Origin: Gaiellasilicea sp963705515
GTDB taxonomy: Bacteria > Actinomycetota > Thermoleophilia > Gaiellales > Gaiellaceae
Assembly: GCA_963705515.1 (NCBI GenBank)
Contig: CAVPJV010000001.1
Coordinates: 297,508 to 361,507, forward strand
Reading direction: 5' to 3'
Length of the DNA: 64,000 bases
Part shown: piece by piece, positions 8,124-17,352 of the stretch
How the letters are laid out: each line of letters starts with the position of its first letter
How positions within the stretch are numbered: the stretch's first letter is position 1
The notes under the pieces: model-generated
Told to the model about the DNA's origin: nothing
The model's input: only the letters and a program-made list of their open reading frames with translations
Databases searched by the model: none
Program-made: the position numbers and the translations under genes

Positions 8124-9185
8124 CTAGGCGAGCGCGTCCAGGAGCAGGCCCTGGAAGTGCGCGATCAGCCGCTCGGAGTCGCCCATCAGCCGCCCGTGCT
8201 CGATCCCGCCGCCGCGCAGCCCTTTCTGGACGCGCTCGACGAGAACCCGGTCCTCGGCGCCGACCTGGCCGTCGAATTCGAGCATCTCCTCGACCCACGC
8301 CGGCTCCACGTCGGGGCCGACGAAGTAGTCGAGGAAGCGCGCCGTCGTCTCCGGCCCCGTCGGCACGATCGGGCCGATCGAGAGGTTCGGGTGCCCCGGC
8401 ATGATGTTCAGCGTCAGGTTCGGCCAGAGGAAGTGGAACTGGCCGCGGGCGATCGGGCCACGCGGGTCGAAGTCGCCCTTCCACGCCTCGCGCACCGGCC
8501 CGTACTGGGTCGAGAACGTGCGGCTCTCCTCCAGGACGTAGGCGTCCACCGAGACGTCGACGACCTTCGAGAAATCCGGGTGCGCGACCTGGCAGTGGTA
8601 GCACTCGAGGTAGTTCTCGCTGCAGACCTTCCAGTTGGCGGCGTACTCGTCGCCGCTCGCGCGCTTGAGGAAGCGCAGCGAGTCGAGGTCGATGCCCGAG
8701 GCGGCGACGAGTGCGGGCAGCTCGCCGAGCGTCTCGGCGAGCGGCTCCGCGTCCGGGTCCGGGTTGACGAAGACGAACGGGCCCCAGGCGTCGACCGGGA
8801 CGGCGACGAGCCCGAGCGCCTCCTGCTCGAAGCCCGGCACGCGTTCGGAGCGCGGCGCCGCGCGCAGCGAGCCGTCGAGCCCGTACGTCCAGGCGTGGTA
8901 GGGACACTGGAGCGACGCCCGCTTCCCCTCGCCCTCGCAGACGAGTGAGCCGCGGTGGCGGCAGATGTTCAGGAACGCGCGCAGGCCGCCCTCCTCGTCG
9001 CGCACGACCACGATCGGGATGCCGCCGAGATCGCAGGTGAAGAACGCGCCGGCCTCTGCGACCTGGTCGGCCCGGCCCGCGTACTGCCAGGCGCGACGGA
9101 AGATTCGCTCCCGCTCCAGCCGCAGCACGGCCGGGTCGGAGTACCAGTCGAAGGGGATCGTGCGGCCGTCGGCGATCGTCGCCAT
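8124..9185 (-). CDS. Rieske non-heme iron ring-hydroxylating-type oxygenase, alpha subunit
   Basis: This is a 353-residue oxygenase subunit. The Rieske [2Fe-2S] ligands are C75, H77, C94 and H97 (CRHRG ... CPYHAW). The mononuclear iron site is in ENYLECYHCQVAHPDF, with its two histidines. The architecture fits ring-hydroxylating dioxygenases and the related choline/carnitine/glycine-betaine monooxygenases. The substrate cannot be read from sequence. No ferredoxin reductase gene is nearby, so the electron donor is encoded elsewhere. It lies 9 nt downstream of the PHP gene and 55 nt upstream of ppk1, so transcription may run through into the polyphosphate genes, but no functional link is obvious. 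Confidence 0.9.
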   Translation of the reverse strand: MATIADGRTIPFDWYSDPAVLRLERERIFRRAWQYAGRADQVAEAGAFFTCDLGGIPIVVVRDEEGGLRAFLNICRHRGSLVCEGEGKRASLQCPYHAWTYGLDGSLRAAPRSERVPGFEQEALGLVAVPVDAWGPFVFVNPDPDAEPLAETLGELPALVAASGIDLDSLRFLKRASGDEYAANWKVCSENYLECYHCQVAHPDFSKVVDVSVDAYVLEESRTFSTQYGPVREAWKGDFDPRGPIARGQFHFLWPNLTLNIMPGHPNLSIGPIVPTGPETTARFLDYFVGPDVEPAWVEEMLEFDGQVGAEDRVLVERVQKGLRGGGIEHGRLMGDSERLIAHFQGLLLDALA

Positions 9186-9194
9186 GCGGCGATT

Positions 9195-9920
9195 CTAGGC
9201 GGCGATGGCCACCGTCTCGGCGCCGACCTCGGTGATGAAGACCGGTCGCCGCGAGCGGAGGTGGGCGATCAGCGCCTCCTCGTCCCGCGCGCAGGGGACG
9301 ACGCTCTTCCAGCCACCCAGGTGCTCGAGCCGGTGGAAGTCGCCGCTGGCGACGCAGGGGAGCCCCGCCTTCGCGACCCAGGAGAAGAGCTGCGTGCGGT
9401 TGAACAGCTCGAAGCGGTGCACGCGCGCAGACAGCTCCGGGTCGCGCGCGAAGCGCCGTGTGAGCCGGCCGGGGCTCGAAGCCGGCTCGTCGTCGAACGG
9501 ATGCGCCGCGACGAGCGCGGCGCCGGCCTGGACGGCCGTTTCGATCGCCACGTCGATGCCGCCGTCGACGGAGACGAAGCTGCGGAGGCCGACCGCGAGC
9601 GCGTGCGCGGAGAGCTCTGGATCGGGATCGTTGTACGAGAGCTCGAGGCCGGGCACGACGAGCAGGCCGTACTGCTCGCGCGCCCGCTCCGCCTCCCGCT
9701 CGAGCTCGGCCAGGTAGGCGTCGAAGGTGGCGGCGACGACAGCGTTCGGCGCGGCGACGCCCGCGTCGGCCGTCCGGCAGACGTGGTCGGTGATGCAGAG
9801 GACGTCGAAGCCGTGGGCGCCGTACAGATCGACGAGCGCCGGCACCGTCAGGACGCCGTCGCTCCAGGTCGTGTGCGCGTGCAGCTCGGCCAGCAAGGCT
9901 CCGGATCGCGTGCGGGTCAT
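9195..9920 (-). CDS. PHP-domain metal-dependent phosphoesterase
   Basis: The first usable start that keeps the whole domain is ATG 9920, giving 241 residues; an open frame runs further upstream to 10100 without conservation. Metal ligands of the PHP fold are visible: ELHAHTTWSDG (H14, H16, D21), LCITDHV, VPGLELS, VAAHPFDDEP and ASGDFHR. Such proteins hydrolyse phosphoesters; the substrate is not evident, and several family members act on nucleotide 3'-phosphates or small phosphomonoesters. It begins the minus-strand run PHP-Rieske-ppk1-ppx and is divergent from the DUF389 gene, with 87 bp between starts. Confidence 0.85.
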   Translation of the reverse strand: MTRTRSGALLAELHAHTTWSDGVLTVPALVDLYGAHGFDVLCITDHVCRTADAGVAAPNAVVAATFDAYLAELEREAERAREQYGLLVVPGLELSYNDPDPELSAHALAVGLRSFVSVDGGIDVAIETAVQAGAALVAAHPFDDEPASSPGRLTRRFARDPELSARVHRFELFNRTQLFSWVAKAGLPCVASGDFHRLEHLGGWKSVVPCARDEEALIAHLRSRRPVFITEVGAETVAIAA

Positions 9921-10007
9921 GTCCACATTGTCGACACGGCGGGCGTCGAAAGTGGCTAGAAAGTGGTCGATTTCCAGGGAAGATGTTGCGTGCCGTAGGC
10001 TCCGCCG

Positions 10008-10936
10008 GTGATTCATCTCCGGCTCGTCGTCCCCGCCGACCTCGCCGGCAAGGTGCTGGCGCTGCTCGAGTCGCTCCCGTCGGCGCTCAACCTTGTCCAC
10101 CTCCCCGGCGTCGCCCGCGAGCCGGAAGGCGACCTCGTCCTCGTCGATGTCGCGCGGGAGGATGCGAGCGCCGTCATCTCGCGGCTGCAGGAGCTCGGCC
10201 TCGGCGAGCGCGGGACGATCGCGACGATCGAGATCGACGCGGCGATCTCAGAGCGCGCGCTGGCGGCGGAGCGGGCGGCGGCCGGCTCGCCCGCCGACGC
10301 CGTCGTCTGGGAGCAGGTCGAGGCGCGAACGTCCGAGACCGCCGTGCTGTCGGGGAGCTTCCTCGCCTTCATGATCCTGGCGACGCTGATCGCCGCGGTC
10401 GGGATCGTCACCGACTCGATCATCCTGATCATCGGGGCGATGATCGTCGGCCCCGAGTTCGGGCCGCTCGCCGGACTCTGCGTCGCGCTCGTGCAGCGCC
10501 GCCGCGGTTGGCGTGGAGGTCGCTGACGGCGTTGCTCGTGGGCTTTCCGGTCGCGATCGTCGTCACGTACCTCGGCACGATCGTGCTCCGCGCGCTCGGG
10601 TTCTTCCCGGAGTCGATCGGCGGGCACGCGGAGACGCTCTTCATCTCCGACCCGAACCGCTACTCGGTGCTGGTCGCGGCGCTCGCGGGCGTCGCCGGGA
10701 TGGTCTCGCTGACGACGGCCAAGGCGGGCGCGCTGATCGGCGTGCTCGTCTCGGTGACGACGATCCCCGCTGCCGCCAACGTCGCCGTCGCCGCCGCGTA
10801 CCACGACTGGGGCGAGTGCGCCGGCGCGGCCGCCCAGCTCGTGATCAACCTGGTCGCGATCGTGGCGGCGGCGCTCGTCACGCTCGCCGTGCAGCGCGCG
10901 ATCTCGTCGCGCCGCAGGATCTCGATCCGGCGGTAG
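10008..10936 (+). CDS. DUF389 integral membrane protein (one frameshift near 10505)
   Basis: The N-terminal soluble part (MIHLRLVVPADLAGKVLALL, a small alpha/beta domain of about 75 residues) is followed by the DUF389 core: SGSFLAFMILATLIAAVGIV, then IIIGAMIVGPEFGPLAGL-type helices, then LVGFPVAIVVTYLGTIVL and the later helices in the next frame. A base appears to be missing near 10505 (QRRRG then LAWRSLTALLVG); restoring it gives about 309 residues, a normal length. The GTG at 10008 is the start. DUF389 proteins are polytopic membrane proteins of unknown transport or signalling role. The split is probably a sequence error. Confidence 0.8.
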
Positions 10937-10993
10937 CTGCCGCCGCGTTCGAAGCGCGGCGCGACCCGCCGATTTCGCGGCTACAACTAGGGC

Positions 10994-12730
10994 GTGCGCC
11001 GCGCCGTTCTGATCGCCGTCGCTCTGACGGCCCTGGTCGCCCCCGGCAGTGCATTCGCCCGCGAGTGCGGGATCCCGGACGCAAACCCGCTCTGGGTCGA
11101 CTTCGCGGGCCACGACGCGCCGCTGCCACAGAAGCCGGGGCTGACGCTCGCGTTCACGTCCGGCACCGTCAAACCGGCGGAGGCGCGGCAGAACGGCGCA
11201 GCGACGGTCTTCTTCGACCTCAACTTCAACAACCGCGTCGGCACGCCGACGGTGCCGGCCGATCCGGCGCTGATCCAGGAGCGCGCCGACCGGCTCTACG
11301 ACTTCGCCGTTTCGGTGACGGGCTGCCAGACGCCGTGGATCGCGCTCAACGAGCTCTTCGGCGCCCAGACGCCGACCCCGTGGACGACGACAACCGCCCA
11401 GTACCGCGCGAACACGCTCGCGCTCGTGCGGCGGTTGAAGGAGCGTGGCGCGGTTCCCGCCGTGACGATCGCGAACCCGCCCTATACGGGCGGCGACGCG
11501 GCGCAGTGGTGGCGCGACCTGGCCGCGTCGGCACTGCTGATCCGGCAGGTCTTCTTCACCTCGCCGAACGTGCCGCAGCTGCACGCGCTCGGGCCGATCC
11601 GGGCGAGCCGGACGATGCGCAGCGGCATGCGCGCGCTCGTGCGCAAGTTCACGGACATCGGGATCGCGCCGAGCAGGGTCGCGCTCGAGCTCCAGTTCCA
11701 GTCCGCGCCGGGCACGGGGGGACGCGAGGGACTGCAGCCGCGGGCCAAGTGGCTGGAGATCGTGAAGCTGCAGGCGCTCGCGGCGCGACGGGTGACGAAG
11801 GAGCTGCGAACGCACTCGATCTGGTCCTGGGGCTGGGCGACCTTCAGTGCCGAGGGGATCGATCCGGACAAGGGCGAGGCCGTGTGCGTCTACCTCTGGG
11901 TCCGCGACCAGAACCTGTGCAGCGGGCCGGGAGCCGCCGGGCCGGCGCTGGACGCGTCGCTGACGGTCGGCCAGCTCGAGCAGCTGCGCGCGGGCGTGAT
12001 CTGCGCCCTCCCGGCGGGGGAGATCCGGACGAGCGCAGTCGACCCGCTGGCACGCGCGATCGGCGATCGCGACATCGCGGCCAGCGTCGTGCTCGAGCGA
12101 CTCGTGCTCCAGGAGGAGGTCGAGCTCGACGCGCACGCGGTGCTCGCGGCGGAGCTCGCGTTCGTGGACGACCACTTCCGCGGCAGCACCGCCGCGTATC
12201 TGGCCGCCCTCCGGCGGATCCAGCTGACGCGCGTCGCCGCACGTGGGCTGCTGCTGGACGAGCTTCGGCGCGAGGCCGTTCTGGCTCGGTTCTACTCGCG
12301 GCGGTCAACCGGCGCCGAGGTGGCGGACTTCTACGGCACCTACTCGGGTCTGCGGGCCCGACTCGTCGAGACGGCGCGTCCCGTCGCCTGGCTCGGTGGG
12401 AAGACGCGTGGGATCGCGGTCGAGACGTTCGCACCCGCGCGCATCTTCGACCTCTCCCGCGCCGGTCGCGTGCGCACTCCGCAGGGCCAGCTCCTCGTCA
12501 CGCCGCTCGGCGACACCGTCTTCCTCGGCACGATCCCGCTCGTCGAGGCGCGGGCCGCGATCGAGTCGTCGCTGAACCGCTTCGCCCGAGTCGCCGCCTA
12601 CGAGAACTGGCTGGCGAAGGCGGAGGAGCGCGCGCTCGCCGAGGCGGTCTGCCTCGACGACCGCCTGCCCACGCCGGCGCCGCTGACGCTCGACGACCTG
12701 CTCCCGTTCACCGCGCCCGAGTTCGACTAG
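10994..12730 (+). CDS. Secreted protein of unknown function
   Basis: The product has 578 residues with a clear Sec signal peptide (MRRAVLIAVALTALVAPGSAFA, cleavage after AFA). After it comes an alpha/beta region (about 25-330) with LAFTSG, PWIALNELFGA and WSWGWATFSAEGIDPDK that is reminiscent of a barrel-like glycosidase fold, though I cannot assign catalytic residues. A helical region follows (about 370-480: DIAASVVLERLVLQEEVELD, LLLDELRREAVLARFY) that resembles the SurA-type chaperone helix bundle in style only. No family is recognised. It stands 57 nt after the DUF389 gene. Confidence 0.65.
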   Translation: MRRAVLIAVALTALVAPGSAFARECGIPDANPLWVDFAGHDAPLPQKPGLTLAFTSGTVKPAEARQNGAATVFFDLNFNNRVGTPTVPADPALIQERADRLYDFAVSVTGCQTPWIALNELFGAQTPTPWTTTTAQYRANTLALVRRLKERGAVPAVTIANPPYTGGDAAQWWRDLAASALLIRQVFFTSPNVPQLHALGPIRASRTMRSGMRALVRKFTDIGIAPSRVALELQFQSAPGTGGREGLQPRAKWLEIVKLQALAARRVTKELRTHSIWSWGWATFSAEGIDPDKGEAVCVYLWVRDQNLCSGPGAAGPALDASLTVGQLEQLRAGVICALPAGEIRTSAVDPLARAIGDRDIAASVVLERLVLQEEVELDAHAVLAAELAFVDDHFRGSTAAYLAALRRIQLTRVAARGLLLDELRREAVLARFYSRRSTGAEVADFYGTYSGLRARLVETARPVAWLGGKTRGIAVETFAPARIFDLSRAGRVRTPQGQLLVTPLGDTVFLGTIPLVEARAAIESSLNRFARVAAYENWLAKAEERALAEAVCLDDRLPTPAPLTLDDLLPFTAPEFD

Positions 12731-12777
12731 GAAGAATGGGCCGGCGACGTCCGTCGCGTCGACCAGGGAGGCCCAGA

Positions 12778-13194
12778 ATGGCAACGAAGTCCGACTTCAC
12801 CGAGCAGGAGTGGGATCAGCTGCGCAAGGGCGCGACGGGGGCGGGTCTGCTCGTCTCCGTCAGCGACCGGAGCTTCTTCGACAGCTTCAAGGAGGCGAGC
12901 TCGCTGGCCAAGCATCTCGCTGCTGGACGGTCGGACGAGAGTGAGCTCGTCCGCGATCTCTCGGGCGAGCGTGCGAGTGGATTCGGAGTGAGGACGGGCG
13001 CCCATGAGCTCGAGTCCGAGGCGCTCGAGGCGCTGCGGTCGGCCGTATCGACGCTCGAGGCCAAGGCGCCGGACGAGGTCGAGGCGTACAAGTCGTTCGT
13101 GCTCGAGCTCGCCGAGGCGGTCGGCAAGGCCGCCGGCGGTGGCGACGAGCCCGAGGCGGCGGCGATCGAGAAGATCAGGTCGGCGCTCGCCTGA
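12778..13194 (+). CDS. Hypothetical cytoplasmic helical protein
   Basis: ATG 12778 is preceded by a CAGGGAGG ribosome binding site. The 138-residue product is acidic and helical, begins MATKSDFTEQEWDQLRKGA, and has no signal peptide or membrane segment. It contains SDRSFFDSFKEASSLAKHLA in the first third and an acidic C-terminal helix (EAEAIEKIRSAL-like). The length and EWxxL opening resemble small TerB-like or stress-associated actinobacterial hypotheticals, but no motif is decisive. It starts 47 nt after the secreted gene and ends overlapping the convergent glycosylase gene by 20 nt. A very long open frame upstream of the ATG is a composition artefact. Confidence 0.7.
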   Translation: MATKSDFTEQEWDQLRKGATGAGLLVSVSDRSFFDSFKEASSLAKHLAAGRSDESELVRDLSGERASGFGVRTGAHELESEALEALRSAVSTLEAKAPDEVEAYKSFVLELAEAVGKAAGGGDEPEAAAIEKIRSALA

Positions 13195-13726
13195 AGCAGT
13201 CCAGCGTGTGGTCGTCCACGAGGCCGGCCGACTGCATGAACGCGTAGCAGGTCGTCGGGCCTGTGAAGCGGAAGCCGCGGCGCTTCAGCTCCTTGCTCAT
13301 CGCCTGCGACTCCAACGTCTGGGCCGGGATCTCGGCGACGGTGCGCCAGGCGTTCACCTTCGGCTCGCCGTCGACGAACGACCAGAGCAGCTCCGTGAGC
13401 GGCACGTCCAGCGCAAGCGTCGCCCGCGCGTTGTCGATCACGGACTCGATCTTGCCGCGGTGCCGGACGATCCCTGCGTCGCCGAGCAGCCGCTCGACGT
13501 CGCGCTCGCCGAAGCCTGCGATCGCGTCGATGTCCCAGCCGGCGAACGCCGCTCGGTAGCCCTCGCGCTTGCGGAGGATCGTCGACCACGAGAGGCCGGC
13601 CTGCGCGCCCTCGAGGTTGAGGAGCTCGAAGAGCGTCCGCTCGCCGTGAACGGGCATGCCCCATTCCTCGTCGTGGTAGGTGACGTAGAGCGGATCGTCG
13701 ACGGGTACCCAGCCGCAGCGGATCAC
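13175..13726 (-). CDS. tag: DNA-3-methyladenine glycosylase I
   Basis: This base-excision repair enzyme removes 3-methyladenine from alkylated DNA. GTG 13726 gives 183 residues, the usual family length, starting with IRCGWV. Family motifs are YHDEEWGMPVHGERTLFELL, EGAQAGLSWSTILRKREGYR and FRFTGPTTCYAFMQSAG. The zinc-binding Cys/His residues of Tag (Cys near the N-terminus, His and Cys at the C-terminus: DDHTLDCF) are present. The upstream extension of the frame to 13870 is not conserved. Confidence 0.92.
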   Translation of the reverse strand: MIRCGWVPVDDPLYVTYHDEEWGMPVHGERTLFELLNLEGAQAGLSWSTILRKREGYRAAFAGWDIDAIAGFGERDVERLLGDAGIVRHRGKIESVIDNARATLALDVPLTELLWSFVDGEPKVNAWRTVAEIPAQTLESQAMSKELKRRGFRFTGPTTCYAFMQSAGLVDDHTLDCFRRAPT

Positions 13727-13868
13727 CAGGACGAGGCTACCCCCGTCGGCGCACCCTTGCCTTCGGCCCCTGGGAGGCGCATAGTCGTGCTCGTGTAAGT
13801 CCCTCGCCACGTGACCCGTCTCCGTCGCGCCCGCGGCGGCTCTTTCACGTACCCGAGGAGGCTCTCGC

Positions 13869-14690
13869 ATGACCGCTCCGACCTGGCACTACGGCGTCAC
13901 CGCGCGCTGGTGGGCCGAGTTCAACACATCCGGACCCGAGATCGACTACTTCAGGCGGTACGTCGAGGCCGGCCAGCCCGCGCTCGACCTCGCGTGCGGG
14001 ACCGGCAGGCTGCTGCTCCCCTACCTCCGAGACGGCCTCGACGTCGACGGCGCCGACGTCTCCGCGGACATGATCGCGCTCTGCCGCGAGGCTGCGGAGC
14101 GGGAGGGGCTCGAGCCGGACCTCTACGTCCAGGCGAAGCACGAGCTCGACCTGCCGCGGCGGTACCGCACCGTCTTCATGTGCGGTGCTCTTGGGGTCGG
14201 CAGCACCCGGGCCGAGGATCAGGAGGCTTTGCGCCGCGTCCACGACCACCTCGAGCCCGGCGGTACGTTCGTCCTCGACAACGAAGTCCCGTACGCCGAC
14301 GGCAACGGGTGGCACTACTGGCAGAGCGAAGGGCGCGCGACGCTGCCGCGGCCGCGGCGGCCGCCGGGGGAGCGGCGCGCCGGCTCCGACGGCGCCGAGT
14401 ACGAGCTCCGCTCGCGCGTGCTCGAGCTCGACCCGCTCGAGCAGCGCATGACGCTGGAGATGCAGGCCTTCATGTGGCGTGACGGCGAGCTCGTCGCCGA
14501 GGACGAGCACCTGCTGACGCTGACGCACTACTTCAAGGACGAGATCGTGCTGATGCTCGAACGCGCCGGCTTCGTCGACGTGACCGTCCGTGCCGCGCTG
14601 ACGGACGCTGAGCCGACCGCCGCCGACGACTTTCTCGTCTACACGGCCCGGAAGCCGGCGGCGCTACCCTCCGCGGGTGGACGCGCATGA
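13869..14690 (+). CDS. Class I SAM-dependent methyltransferase
   Basis: The protein has 273 residues. Motif I (LDLACGTGRLLLPYL, about residues 40-54) and the acidic end of strand 2 (VDGADVSADMI) are the SAM-binding elements; LEPGGTFVLDNE is the post-core strand. ATG 13869 follows an AGGAGG ribosome binding site at about 7 nt. The C-terminal part (about 165-270) is a beta-rich substrate domain. The acceptor is unknown. The last codons overlap the GTG start of the SDR gene (14677), suggesting co-expression. Confidence 0.85.
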   Translation: MTAPTWHYGVTARWWAEFNTSGPEIDYFRRYVEAGQPALDLACGTGRLLLPYLRDGLDVDGADVSADMIALCREAAEREGLEPDLYVQAKHELDLPRRYRTVFMCGALGVGSTRAEDQEALRRVHDHLEPGGTFVLDNEVPYADGNGWHYWQSEGRATLPRPRRPPGERRAGSDGAEYELRSRVLELDPLEQRMTLEMQAFMWRDGELVAEDEHLLTLTHYFKDEIVLMLERAGFVDVTVRAALTDAEPTAADDFLVYTARKPAALPSAGGRA

Positions 14691-16218
14691 GGAGAACGGC
14701 GTCGCCGAGCGCCTGAAGGCGGTCGCCGACGCGCTCGAGGAGATCGTCGCCGACCGCAGCCTGCTGAAGGAGCTGTCGCTGGAGGAGCGCACCCGGCTGC
14801 TCGCGCTGGCCGGCGACGTGCACAACCCGGACGTCGTCCAGCGGCGCCGCTTCAACAAGGTCGTGCGGCGGGAGAAGAAGGCGGCGAGGCTCGGCCGCGA
14901 CGAGAGCGTGCTCGCCGAGACCGGCATCCGCGTCCATGCGCGCGAAGCCGGTGTTCACGACGCCGAACGTCTACGCCCCGAAGGAGTTCGAGCAGATCGA
15001 CGTCGACGACGGCCGAGTTCCGCGAGGTCGTCGAGCCGCAGCACTGCTACGTCTGCAAGGAGCGCTACCACGAGCATCCACCCCTTCTACGACCAGCTCT
15101 GCCCGCCGTGCGCGCGACTTCAACTTCGCGCAAGCGCACGGAGACCGCCGACCTCGAGCGGCCGCGTCGCGCTGCTCACCGGCGGGCGCGTGAAGATCGG
15201 CTACCAGGCCGGGATCAAGCTGCTGCGCGCGGGCGCGCAGCTGATCGTGACGACGCGCTTCCCGCGCGACTGCGGCGGCGCGCTACGCGGCCGGAGCCGG
15301 ACTTCGACGAGTGGGGCGACCGGCTCGAGATCTTCGGGCTCGATCTGCGCCACACGCCGAGCGTCGAGGCGTTCTGCTCGCACCTGCTGCGCGACGCGCG
15401 AGCGGCTCGACTTCATCGTCAACAACGCCTGCCAGACCGTGCGCCGGCCGCCCGACTTCTACCGCCACATGCTCGAGCGCGGAGACGGCGTCGGCGGAGT
15501 CGACTGCCCGGCGCGACGTCCGCGGCCTGCTCGGCGCCTACGAGGGGCTGCGCCGCACCGACATGCTGCCGGCGGCGCCCAACGGCAAGCCGCCGCCGCT
15601 CGTCGGTGTCACGCGCTCGGCCGCGCTCTCGCAGGTGCCGCTGCTGCCGGAGGATCTCGAGTCGCAGCGCGACCTCTTCCCCGAGGGCCGGCTCGACGCC
15701 GGACCTGCAGCAGGTCGACCTGCGCGAGCGCAACTCGTGGCGGCTGCCTGCTCGCCGAGGTGCCGACGGTCGAGCTGCTCGAGGTGCAGCTCGTCAACGC
15801 CGTCGCGCCGTTCGTGCTCAACGCGCGGCTGAAGCCGCTGCATGCTGCGGACGCCCGAGCGCGACAAGCACATCGTCAACGTCTCGGCGGTCGAGGGGCA
15901 GTTCTACCGCCGCTTCAAGACCGACGCGGCACCCGCACACGAACATGGCCAAGGCGGCGCTGAACATGATGACGCGCACCTCCGCGGCCGACTACCACGC
16001 CGACGGCATCCACATGAACAGCGTCGACACCGGCTGGGTCACCGACGAGGACCCGGTCGCACATCGCCGCGCGCAAGACGGCCGAGCACGGCTTCCACCC
16101 GCCGCTCGACATCGTCGACGGCGCGGCGCGGATCGTCGATCCGATCATCGACGGCTTCAACACCGGCGAGCACGTCTGGGGCCAGTTCCTGAAGGACTAC
16201 CAGCCGACCGACTGGTGA
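14677..16218 (+). pseudogene. Short-chain dehydrogenase/reductase with N-terminal Cys motif, broken by many indels
   Basis: The conserved product is readable only by switching frames at least eleven times (near 14936, 15012, 15076, 15155, 15292, 15397, 15701, 15748, 15840, 15930 and 16060). Nearly every switch is repaired by removing one base. The pieces give a helical N-terminus, a four-Cys segment (CYVCKERY then CPPC, near 15050-15110), then a Rossmann SDR (GRVALLTGGRVKIGYQAG, DFIVNNACQTVRRP, NVSAVEGQFYR, ADYHADGIHMNSVDTGW) and end QFLKDYQPTDW at 16218. Repaired length is about 510 residues. The protein is conserved between the breaks, so sequencing error is the likeliest cause. Confidence 0.75.
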
Positions 16219-16611
16219 GCACTCCCGGCCGCGACCCGGATGTCAACGTCGTCGGCGGCGAGCTGCTGGCCTGCTCGACGGCGCCGCTGACGGGCTTCTT
16301 CCGCGACGGCTGCTGCTCGACCGGCCCCGAGGACCTCGGCAGCCACACGGTCTGCGCCGTGATGACCGAGGAGTTCCTCGCCTTCAGCCGCGCCGCCGGC
16401 AACGATCTCTCGACGCCGCGGCCGGAGTGGGGCTTCGAAGGCCTGCAGCCGGGCGACCGCTGGTGCGTCTGCGCCTCCCGCTGGCTCGAAGCGGAGGAGG
16501 CCGGCGTCGCGCCGCCCGTCGTGCTCGGCGCGACGCACGTCGCGTGCGCTCGAGGTCGTCCCGATCGAGGCGCTGACGGCGAAGGCCGCGGCGCCCGACG
16601 CGATCGCCTAG
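16215..16611 (+). CDS. DUF2237 family protein (one frameshift near 16548)
   Basis: The GTG at 16215 overlaps the SDR stop as GTGA. The product starts NVVGGELLACSTAPLTGFF and continues RDGCCSTGPEDLGSHTVCAV, WGFEGLQPGDRWCVCASRW and GVAPPVVLGATH, the near-invariant core of DUF2237, a small cysteine-rich bacterial family of unknown function. One extra base near 16548 (after ATHV) moves the last 20 residues (ALEVVPIEALTAKAA) to the frame ending TAG 16609-16611. Corrected length is about 131 residues. The gene immediately meets the convergent SWIM gene. Confidence 0.82.
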
Positions 16612-17352
16612 CGGCGGCCGGACGCGGCGAACGAGGCGTAGGCGCGCTCGAGCACCTCGGCGAGATCCTGGGCGCCGACCTGGATCCCGCTCTTGCCGAG
16701 GCGCTTCAAGACGGCGGCGGTCGGGAGCGGACGCGGGGGGCCCAGCTCGGGCGGCGGCCCAGCTTCCCAGATCTCGTCGCTGGCGACGATCGGCTCGGGC
16801 TCGGCGGGCGGCTCGACCTGATCGGTGGCCTCGGTGCAGCCACGCCACTGCAGCAGCAGCTTCGGCTCGCGGTCGATCCTGTCGGCGAGTACGTAGGCGA
16901 GTGCCGCGAGGTGCGCACACATGCCCGGCCGGCCGCAGCTGCAGGTGCGCCGGAGAGATCGTGTCGGCGGGACGAGCGGCTCCTCCCAGTCGACCGCCAT
17001 CACGTGCTCGAGCTGAACCGACTGCGAGCGCCCTGCGACGGCCGCCTCGACCTGCGGGTTGCCGCGGGCCGAGCGGGTGACAGCGGCCCAGATCCGCGGC
17101 GGGACGGGGTCGGCCGCGATCTCAGCGACGTGCTCCGCGCCGTCGTCCTCGATCCGGCCGCTGACGACGCCCTCGGTCACGGCGACGGTGTGCACGCTGC
17201 CGGCGCGCGCGAGCGCGCGACCGCGCTCCGCGCTCGACGAGCCCTCGTCGCCGACGACCGCCGTCGCGAAGCAGGCGTGACCACGGCCCCTGGCCGATCC
17301 GCTCCCGCTCCGTCGCGACCGCGAGCGGGCGGCCGTCGTCGAGGACGCTCAT
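16608..17352 (-). CDS. SWIM zinc-finger protein (one frameshift near 17285)
   Basis: The start is ATG 17352 (MSVLDDGRPLAVATERERIG), overlapping the end of the SNF2 helicase gene. One indel near 17285 (after GQGPWS) separates this from the rest, which reads HACFATAVVGDEG ... VHTVAVTEGVVSG ... CSCGRPGMCAHLAALAYVLA. CSCGRPGMCAH is the SWIM zinc finger (CxCx-n-CxH). Repaired length is about 247 residues. SWIM proteins bind DNA or protein, and a SWIM gene directly downstream of an SNF2 helicase is a recurrent actinobacterial pair, suggesting a joint role in DNA transactions. Confidence 0.8.

Noticed and set aside
10013..12175. 720-codon minus-strand frame
   Set aside because: Antisense to DUF389 and the secreted protein; low-complexity Arg/Asp-rich translation.
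10513..13194. 893-codon open frame on the plus strand
   Set aside because: It is a shadow over DUF389 and the secreted gene; its translation is Arg/Ala-rich and non-conserved until 12778, where the real small gene starts.
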